A stretch of 64,000 bases of DNA from a virus, in the IMG/VR virus record IMGVR_UViG_3300035201_000245, positions 1 through 64,000 of that record, one strand, 5' to 3'. A model generated the notes under the pieces. The model had not been told where the DNA came from, did no database searches, and saw nothing but the letters and a program-made list of their open reading frames with translations. Each line of letters starts with the position of its first letter. Position 1 is the stretch's first letter. The translations under genes and the position numbers were made by a program. Positions 59,932 to 64,000 of the stretch are shown here, one piece after another.

Positions 59932-60198
59932 TTATTCTCCTGAGTTAGTTAAAATTACATCAGCACATAAGTAATGCATTGGTGCTCTAGGATCTATATC
60001 AACACCATAGCGTTTCATTTCACCACAAGTCTTAATACGACCCAAATCGTAATCCAATTGTCGATTCATTAACAATTGCTCCTTCATTTTTTTATCAGGA
60101 CCCTTATCAAGAACATTCCCAACAAGACAAGCACCCCATGCTACAGCAGTTGCTATAGCAATAACATTAACTGTTGTCTGATTCAAATACTTTTTCAT
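59932..60198 (-). CDS. Membrane-anchored protein with CADVILTN module
   Basis: An 88-residue protein with an N-terminal hydrophobic segment (VNVIAIATAVAWGACLVGNVL) and a C-terminal module MNRQLDYDLGRIKTCGEMKRYG...DPRAPMHYLCADVILTN. The same module with the two Cys occurs in the plus-strand exported protein at 57461-58534. The two are the only proteins with it in this window. Function unknown; the shared motif suggests a common partner. Confidence 0.6.
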   Translation of the reverse strand: MKKYLNQTTVNVIAIATAVAWGACLVGNVLDKGPDKKMKEQLLMNRQLDYDLGRIKTCGEMKRYGVDIDPRAPMHYLCADVILTNSGE

Positions 60199-60201
60199 AG
60201 T

Positions 60202-60666
60202 TTACTCCACTAAAGTTCCATGTGCTCTACGAATCTCACGAAGTGCCTCAAGGTTCATATCCTTGGTTCCACCATCATAAGCGTGAGCATATCCCTCTTC
60301 GATCATTTGTTCGTTAAGAGAAACTGTATCCTCATTTATATATAACCATCCCAAAAGTCTACCGTACTTACCTACACCACCTTCTAGTTCAGTTCTAACA
60401 GTAAGTTCATCTCCATCACCTGCAATAGTATCTTCTAACTTTTTCTTCAACCAGTTAGTAGCATCTATTCCCAGTGCCTTCTCTTCCAAGTTTCTTGTTC
60501 TCTTCTCTGGCGTATCAACTCCTGCAACTCTAACTCTTTCTTTCTTGAATAAATCAAACCCAAGATCAATGGTGACATCAATAGTATCCCCGTCAAGAAC
60601 ACGGTTAATCTCTGTTACTCTGAAGTTGTAGCAGCTCTTCCTGCTCGGTGGGGTCATCGCTCCCAT
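60202..60666 (-). CDS. Thermonuclease (staphylococcal nuclease-like)
   Basis: A 154-residue protein with the SNase-like plan: VLDGDTIDVTIDLGF, R46-V-A-G-V-D51-T-P-E54 (Arg, Asp and Glu of the active site) and R103 in KYGRLLGWLYI, then SLNEQMIEEGYAHAY. All catalytic positions are present, so it should be an active Ca-dependent nuclease. It may degrade host nucleic acids. A TATAAATA late promoter lies 28 bases upstream, inside the preceding gene; the start overlaps that gene by 62 bases. Confidence 0.8.
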   Translation of the reverse strand: MGAMTPPSRKSCYNFRVTEINRVLDGDTIDVTIDLGFDLFKKERVRVAGVDTPEKRTRNLEEKALGIDATNWLKKKLEDTIAGDGDELTVRTELEGGVGKYGRLLGWLYINEDTVSLNEQMIEEGYAHAYDGGTKDMNLEALREIRRAHGTLVE

Positions 60667-60991
60667 TGTAGATCTCCAAATTAGCTAGTGCATTATTTAT
60701 AGAGTCTTCAGGGTCAGTTCTTGTTTTCTCTGCTTCATGTTCTCTTATTCTGTTTATCATCTCACCTACACTAGGCCATGGACTTGCCTCTACCTTGGGT
60801 GCAAAGTATCCAGCACCAATAACAGCAAGAACCACTGTACCCAATAGGGTAACAGCGGCTACTACCTTCTCATTAGCACGTACTCGTGCCGTAAGTTCTT
60901 TTTGTTTTTCGATTAAAGCATCAACCTTTGTATGGAGCACCGCTATGTGTGCATCAACCTTCAGATCCTCTAGTGTTTTGTCGCTCATCAT
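60605..60991 (-). CDS. Membrane protein with coiled coil
   Basis: A 128-residue protein with an N-terminal coiled coil (KTLEDLKVDAHIAVLHTKVDALIEKQKELTARV), one transmembrane helix (VVAAVTLLGTVVLAVIGAGYF) and an acidic C-terminus. The topology resembles small phage proteins in lysis regions, but no specific motif is present. It overlaps both neighbours. Confidence 0.6.
   Translation of the reverse strand: MMSDKTLEDLKVDAHIAVLHTKVDALIEKQKELTARVRANEKVVAAVTLLGTVVLAVIGAGYFAPKVEASPWPSVGEMINRIREHEAEKTRTDPEDSINNALANLEIYNGSDDPTEQEELLQLQSNRD
60694..60701 (-). promoter_or_regulatory. T4-type late promoter inside an upstream gene
   Basis: A perfect TATAAATA on the minus strand lies within the 128-residue gene and 28 bases before the thermonuclease ATG at 60666, the normal distance for T4 late promoters. 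Confidence 0.6.
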
Positions 60992-61094
60992 TCATTTCAA
61001 GGTAAGCTAACCTCATTATATAGTAAATTGACCAAGATACACCACCTAATAATATACCAATCATTATGTTGACGCTCTGGACAACTTCTTGCAT
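60954..61094 (-). CDS. Small membrane protein between petE and the coiled-coil gene
   Basis: A 46-residue protein from ATG 61094, which overlaps the plastocyanin stop as TAATG. One transmembrane helix (VNIMIGILLGGVSWSIYYIMRL) is followed by a charged tail. No family recognised. Confidence 0.55.
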   Translation of the reverse strand: MQEVVQSVNIMIGILLGGVSWSIYYIMRLAYLEMNDERQNTRGSEG

Positions 61095-61438
61095 TAGGAT
61101 ACGTGAATAACGCCTTTCATTCCAGCACCAGCATGAGGCTCGCATTGGAATTCATAATCACCTGGTTCATCAAATGTTACTGTGAAACTTTCTCCACCTG
61201 TAAACGCAAGGTCTGGGTGTGATAGTTCTGGATGATCTGCTACCACAAAATTATGTGGGGGTAGATCTCCGTTAGTGACGGTGACTGATTCACCAGCAGC
61301 AATAGTAAGTTCGCTAGGATCAAATACCAAATTGCCGTTGGAACCCATAGTAATTTCGGCTGCATAAGCCATCCTCGGCATAAAAATAACCGCTGCAGAT
61401 ATTAACATGATCCACAGGGTTTGTATAAATGTTTTCAT
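61094..61438 (-). CDS. petE: Plastocyanin PetE
   Basis: A 114-residue precursor with a Sec signal (MKTFIQTLWIMLISAAVIFMPRMAYA, cleavage before AE), then an 88-residue cupredoxin. Copper ligands are H62 (PPHNFVV), C99, H102 and M107 (CEPHAGAGM). It carries electrons from cytochrome b6f to photosystem I in the thylakoid lumen. Together with D1 and ferredoxin it points to phage control of photosynthetic electron flow. Part of a leftward operon of small genes from the promoter at 62178-62206. Confidence 0.93.
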   Translation of the reverse strand: MKTFIQTLWIMLISAAVIFMPRMAYAAEITMGSNGNLVFDPSELTIAAGESVTVTNGDLPPHNFVVADHPELSHPDLAFTGGESFTVTFDEPGDYEFQCEPHAGAGMKGVIHVS

Positions 61439-61617
61439 CTTATAGCACTGAATAAACTGCCTTCTGACAGTATACAGTCTATACTATTTGGATGAGAATG
61501 TAAATATGGTACGTCTTGTACTGCTTGATTTCTTGCTGAGAAAGCATCCTCTGCATATTCACAGATGCTTTGGTGATGCCTAGATTCATCTAGGTATTGA
61601 ACGGTATAGTGGGACAT
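61435..61617 (-). CDS. Small conserved protein upstream of petE
   Basis: A 60-residue protein (SHYTVQYLDESRHHQSICEYAEDAFSARNQAVQDVPYLHSHPNSIDCI) with 4-base overlap to petE. The pattern resembles small cyanobacterial and cyanophage proteins of unknown role. An AATAAATA late-promoter-like box lies about 30 bases upstream. Confidence 0.55.
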   Translation of the reverse strand: MSHYTVQYLDESRHHQSICEYAEDAFSARNQAVQDVPYLHSHPNSIDCILSEGSLFSAIR

Positions 61618-61677
61618 GATCTTTCAACTCCACGTTACCCAAATATTTATTTTACTTATGAGTAATATTAACTATTT

Positions 61678-61953
61678 TTATGTTGACTCGCTGACCTTAT
61701 ATTCAAAGAAGACTTCACCCTCATTTCCATACATAGCAACTCTCCAACCACCATCTTCATTCGTCCAAACCTCCTTAGAAGTCTCTGCACCAGTCTTAGT
61801 TGCTACCAACCAAGTTCTTTCCCACTGTTGTTCTTCCTTGTTATAATGAAAACCCTTCTCTTCTAACTCAGCAATCTTTGGATCTGGTTCATCTTTAGTT
61901 GCTGGTTCATTCCATCCATAGAATAGATTTTTAAACCAATCGATAAGGGTCAT
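61678..61953 (-). CDS. Conserved small cyanophage protein
   Basis: A 91-residue protein with an amphipathic start (MTLIDWFKNLFYGWNEP) and a WERTWLVATKTGAETSKEVWTNEDGGWRVAMYGNEGEVFFEY beta-rich domain. The ATG overlaps the upstream stop. No function assigned. Confidence 0.6.
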   Translation of the reverse strand: MTLIDWFKNLFYGWNEPATKDEPDPKIAELEEKGFHYNKEEQQWERTWLVATKTGAETSKEVWTNEDGGWRVAMYGNEGEVFFEYKVSEST

Positions 61954-62153
61954 CCATTTGCCTCCTTAATTGCTTCTACAATAACTCTTTTAAGTTCGTT
62001 ACGCTTTTTCTTACCAAGTCCTGCTCTAGTATCTATCTGTACCTTCAACCAATAAACAAAAGCAAGAACTAAAATAAATTGAATGCCTTCACCCCAAGAT
62101 AAATTCCACGCTTCATTAAGATCAAGGGATGCTGCTGCTAACGTGTTTAACAT
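61950..62153 (-). CDS. Small membrane protein
   Basis: A 67-residue protein from ATG 62153 with a hydrophobic helix IQFILVLAFVYWLKVQI and a basic C-terminus. It is first in the petE operon, directly after the promoter at 62178-62206. No strong ribosome site lies upstream, so translation may rely on the short AT-rich leader. Confidence 0.6.
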   Translation of the reverse strand: MLNTLAAASLDLNEAWNLSWGEGIQFILVLAFVYWLKVQIDTRAGLGKKKRNELKRVIVEAIKEANG

Positions 62154-62177
62154 TATATTAATATACAAAACAATACT

Positions 62178-62206
62178 AGTATACCAACAAAACTAAATTG
62201 CGTCAA
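62178..62206 (-). promoter_or_regulatory. Sigma70-like promoter TTGACG-17-TATACT
   Basis: -35 TTGACG (62201-62206), a 17-bp spacer and -10 TATACT (62178-62183), each one mismatch from consensus, face left. It is the likely promoter of the petE-containing operon. Confidence 0.6.
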
Positions 62207-62234
62207 GATGGTCATAAAGAACATCCCAAAGGTA

Positions 62235-62465
62235 TTATAAGACTTGGACGACTCCTTTGACATCTGGTATCTCGATCATTAATTTCTTTTCTATTCCCAT
62301 CTTTAATGTCTGAGAACTCATAGCACACGTAGAACATGCACCACCAAGTCTTACCTTAACCCATCCTTCTTCTGTCTCAACATATTCTAACCACCCACCA
62401 TCTGCTTCGATGTAGGGTAATAATTCATTAAGAACTTCAACAACATTACCATCATTCAATTCCAT
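62235..62465 (-). CDS. Nfu/NifU C-terminal-type Fe-S scaffold
   Basis: A 76-residue protein that equals the NifU C-terminal domain: VVEVLNELLPYIEADGGWLEYV and GGACSTCAMSSQTLKMGIEKKL with C44-x-x-C47. In cyanobacteria Nfu assembles Fe-S clusters for photosystem I and others. It lies two genes downstream of ferredoxin and may mature it or host clusters. TAATG overlap with the upstream gene. Confidence 0.85.
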   Translation of the reverse strand: MELNDGNVVEVLNELLPYIEADGGWLEYVETEEGWVKVRLGGACSTCAMSSQTLKMGIEKKLMIEIPDVKGVVQVL

Positions 62466-62623
62466 TACAATAAAATTGCTCCAATAATAAATCCTTTTGC
62501 AAATGAAATAACAAGCATTTGATAATCAGTCAGGTTAAACTTGTCCTGAAATTTCTTTGCTAGGTTTCTATCCCAAGCAACGACTTTATCAAATGCTTTC
62601 TGTGCTTTGTCTGGTAATCCCAT
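62465..62623 (-). CDS. Small membrane protein between ferredoxin and Nfu
   Basis: A 52-residue protein (MGLPDKAQKAFDKVVAWDRN...KFNLTDYQMLVISFAKGFIIGAILL) with a C-terminal hydrophobic helix. It is coupled to the Nfu gene by TAATG and lies nine bases after the ferredoxin stop. Similar short proteins occur in the same place in other cyanophages. Role unknown. Confidence 0.6.
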   Translation of the reverse strand: MGLPDKAQKAFDKVVAWDRNLAKKFQDKFNLTDYQMLVISFAKGFIIGAILL

Positions 62624-62632
62624 TAGTTTTAA

Positions 62633-62926
62633 TTAAAGGTTTTCTTCTTCACCCAACTGAATCTTACAATCCGATGTTGGATATGCGACACAAGTAAGAA
62701 CAAATCCATCATCTACCTGATCATCATCAAGGAATGATTGTTCAGATTGATCTACAGTTCCTTCCAAGACCTTACCAGCACATGTAGAACAAGCACCAGC
62801 ACGACAGGAGTAAGGAGCATCAGCACCTTCCTCCTCGGCTTTGTCTAGAATATATTCATCATCTGGACACTGAAAAGTTGTTTCGTTACCTTCAGTATCT
62901 ACAACTGTAACTTGATATGATGCCAT
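62633..62926 (-). CDS. petF: Plant-type 2Fe-2S ferredoxin
   Basis: A 97-residue ferredoxin with cluster ligands C41, C46, C49 and C79 ([12 protein letters not shown]...TCVAYP). It accepts electrons from photosystem I and may also feed phage-relevant reductases. Full length for the family. The upstream region has a sigma70-like promoter whose start is covered by a 16-bp palindrome. Confidence 0.93.
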   Translation of the reverse strand: MASYQVTVVDTEGNETTFQCPDDEYILDKAEEEGADAPYSCRAGACSTCAGKVLEGTVDQSEQSFLDDDQVDDGFVLTCVAYPTSDCKIQLGEEENL

Positions 62927-62936
62927 GAGTAATTCC

Positions 62937-62985
62937 TATCATTCGAATGATATTTATTATATCACTCTTTAGGAGGATTTGTCGA
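62937..62985 (-). promoter_or_regulatory. Ferredoxin promoter with palindromic start site
   Basis: -35 TCGACA (62980-62985), an 18-bp spacer, -10 TATAAT (62956-62961) continuing AAATA, and a perfect 16-bp palindrome TATCATTCGAATGATA (62937-62952) across the predicted start. The palindrome could be an operator or a 5'-terminal hairpin. Confidence 0.6.
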
Positions 62986-63426
62986 TTGTTGTGGAGTCAA
63001 GACCAAAGGTGCTTGCTCAATTCTAATTGTCTGAGCAGGTGCTGCTTCAGTTGCCTTAGCAATCAACTTCTCCATATCTGCTTTAGATATAGATCCATTA
63101 GGACCACTACCACCACCCTTGTCCATCTTCATAGTACCATCACCCTTTTTAGATGCTGTCTGAATTCCGAAGCTAGCTAAAACTCCAGTAAACACCGAAG
63201 CAATGAATGTGGGATCTATTTTTTGCTGTGGAACTCCAGGTATGGCCACGTAATTTAAAGTCAAAATCCCTCCCGACCACACAAGAACTCCGATTCTCAC
63301 CATAGTACTGATGATTGCGGCTTGTTCTTCAGCGTCAGGAAGGATAGCGGCTTTTGCTTTAGCAAGAAGACCTTTCTTTTTTTCTTCTTTATGCTCTTCT
63401 AATTCTTCTTTTACTTCTTCGGCCAT
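62962..63426 (-). CDS. Two-helix membrane protein, holin-like by shape
   Basis: A 154-residue protein with a charged N-terminus (EEVKEELEEHKEEKKKGLLAKAKA), two hydrophobic segments (TMVRIGVLVWSGGILTLNYVAI and FIASVFTGVLASFGIQT) and a Gly/Ser-rich, helical tail. The two-segment topology fits a holin, but no endolysin lies nearby and no family was recognised. Its last codons overlap the -35 region of the ferredoxin promoter. Confidence 0.55.
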   Translation of the reverse strand: MAEEVKEELEEHKEEKKKGLLAKAKAAILPDAEEQAAIISTMVRIGVLVWSGGILTLNYVAIPGVPQQKIDPTFIASVFTGVLASFGIQTASKKGDGTMKMDKGGGSGPNGSISKADMEKLIAKATEAAPAQTIRIEQAPLVLTPQQSTNPPKE

Positions 63427-63456
63427 AAGAACAGGAGTGACTATTCTTATATATGC

Positions 63457-63744
63457 TTAAAAAGGACTTGCAGGTGCGTCAGGTGCAGCTGCTTGTGGAG
63501 CAACATCAGGATTAGTTGTAGGAGAAAGATCATTAGCACCAGTAGGAAGTGCATCTCCACTTACGGCAGATCCACCAAGTGCTCCACCCAATCCACCAGA
63601 ACCACCCAATACAGCTTCAAGAGCTTGAGACTTAATATTATCAATGAGTTGATCTCGCTGTACGTATACATATATACCACTGCCAACAACGGCAAGAGAT
63701 ACAACGCTAGACGCAACAGCAAGTACATTTACTACTTTTTGCAT
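63457..63744 (-). CDS. Small membrane-anchored protein
   Basis: A 95-residue protein with an N-terminal hydrophobic segment (VVNVLAVASSVVSLAVVGSGIYVYV), then a Gly/Ala/Pro-rich tail (LGGSGGLGGALGGSAVSG, APQAAAPDAPASPF). Likely anchored with its tail on one face of the membrane. No function assigned. A CTAAATA box lies about 22-28 bases upstream. Confidence 0.55.
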   Translation of the reverse strand: MQKVVNVLAVASSVVSLAVVGSGIYVYVQRDQLIDNIKSQALEAVLGGSGGLGGALGGSAVSGDALPTGANDLSPTTNPDVAPQAAAPDAPASPF

Positions 63745-63762
63745 TTTATTTAAACGAGTATG

Positions 63763-64000
63763 CTATTTAGTATAGTATGCTTTATAATAACTGACAAGCC
63801 CATTAGTGGTCGATTGTTTACCTGACCACTCATGAGCACATTCATAAATCGATTGAGCAGGATTTGATCCACCAAAGTTTGCCATCAACAACCTCAAAGA
63901 ATCCTGTCTCAATTTAAATTGTGACTCTGTTATTTCATCATCCAAACTATTAAAATATGCTTGTGCTTCACCACATACTATAGTATCTGTTTCATCGTAA
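63763..64000 (-). CDS. Partial gene at the right edge (C-terminus only)
   Basis: The frame stays open to the end of the window (YDETDTIVCGEAQAYFNSLDDEITESQFKLRQDSLRLLMANFGG...YYKAYYTK), so at least 78 residues are visible and the start lies outside. No ATG is in the visible part; a TTG at 63945 is a poor candidate. It appears helical. Function unknown. Confidence 0.55.
   Translation of the reverse strand, partial: YDETDTIVCGEAQAYFNSLDDEITESQFKLRQDSLRLLMANFGGSNPAQSIYECAHEWSGKQSTTNGLVSYYKAYYTK

Noticed and set aside
62962-63426. Assignment as the phage holin
   Set aside because: Only the two-segment topology supports it; no endolysin is adjacent and the sequence resembles no holin that I know, so it is listed as a membrane protein.
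1-64000. CRISPR arrays, insertion sequences, integrase or attachment sites
   Set aside because: No regularly spaced direct repeats with unique spacers, no transposase or integrase motifs and no terminal inverted repeats were seen.

Overview
The window is about 64 kb of a T4-like cyanomyovirus that infects marine picocyanobacteria (Synechococcus or Prochlorococcus). Recognisable T4 core genes (5, 26, 51, 27-like, 54-like, 4, 48, 53, 32, 59, 33) sit beside host-derived cyanobacterial genes: psbA (photosystem II D1), plastocyanin, a plant-type 2Fe-2S ferredoxin, an Nfu-type Fe-S scaffold, talC, thyX, purN, purC, glutaredoxin, phoH and DUF1825- and DUF4278-like small proteins. The DNA is AT-rich, densely packed and mostly transcribed leftward, with many ATGA or TAATG gene junctions. 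No integrase, tRNA, insertion sequence or CRISPR array was seen.

Layout. Positions 1-9.7 kb hold eight tandem paralogous adhesin or fibre genes; each of the seven complete ones carries exactly six copies of a repeat built around a TRGxFGGG strand and an FGDL strand. Positions 9.7-27.2 kb hold further fibre and virion genes: a 1803-residue protein, a glycine-rich adhesin, an S74-chaperone fibre and two fibres with a C1q-like head. At 27.2-27.8 kb there is a separate unit made of a strong sigma70-like promoter, a structured leader of about 210 nt, an 83-residue gene and a terminator. Positions 27.8-40 kb hold the tail hub and baseplate block, with a probable programmed -1 frameshift joining gp26 to gp51. 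Positions 40-43 kb hold a rightward late operon (gp4, unknown, gp48, gp53) behind a TATAAATA late promoter. Positions 43-48 kb carry replication and late-transcription genes (gp32, gp59, gp33, exonuclease, PhoH). Positions 48-55.2 kb carry nucleotide and carbon metabolism (ThyX, PurN, TalC, PurC, glutaredoxin) among many small unknown proteins. Positions 55.3-64 kb carry the photosynthesis and redox genes, a rightward cluster of exported proteins and a run of small membrane proteins.

Regulation visible in the DNA. Six sigma70-like promoters with 17-18 bp spacing were found by eye: before the 27.7 kb leader, gp32, the 48.8 kb gene and thyX, psbA, the plastocyanin cluster, and ferredoxin. Late promoters resemble TATAAATA or CTAAATA. 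The psbA and ferredoxin promoters share a TATAATAAATA box that merges both types. Three early transcripts appear to begin with a stem-loop at or near +1.

Biologically the block fits the known cyanophage strategy: maintain photosynthetic electron flow (D1, plastocyanin, ferredoxin) while feeding carbon and reducing power into the pentose phosphate pathway and nucleotide synthesis. The least explained parts are the six-repeat adhesin array, the structured leader at 27.6-27.77 kb, and the exported-protein cluster at 56.6-60.2 kb, where a cysteine-containing CADV(V/I)LTN module occurs in proteins of both strands.
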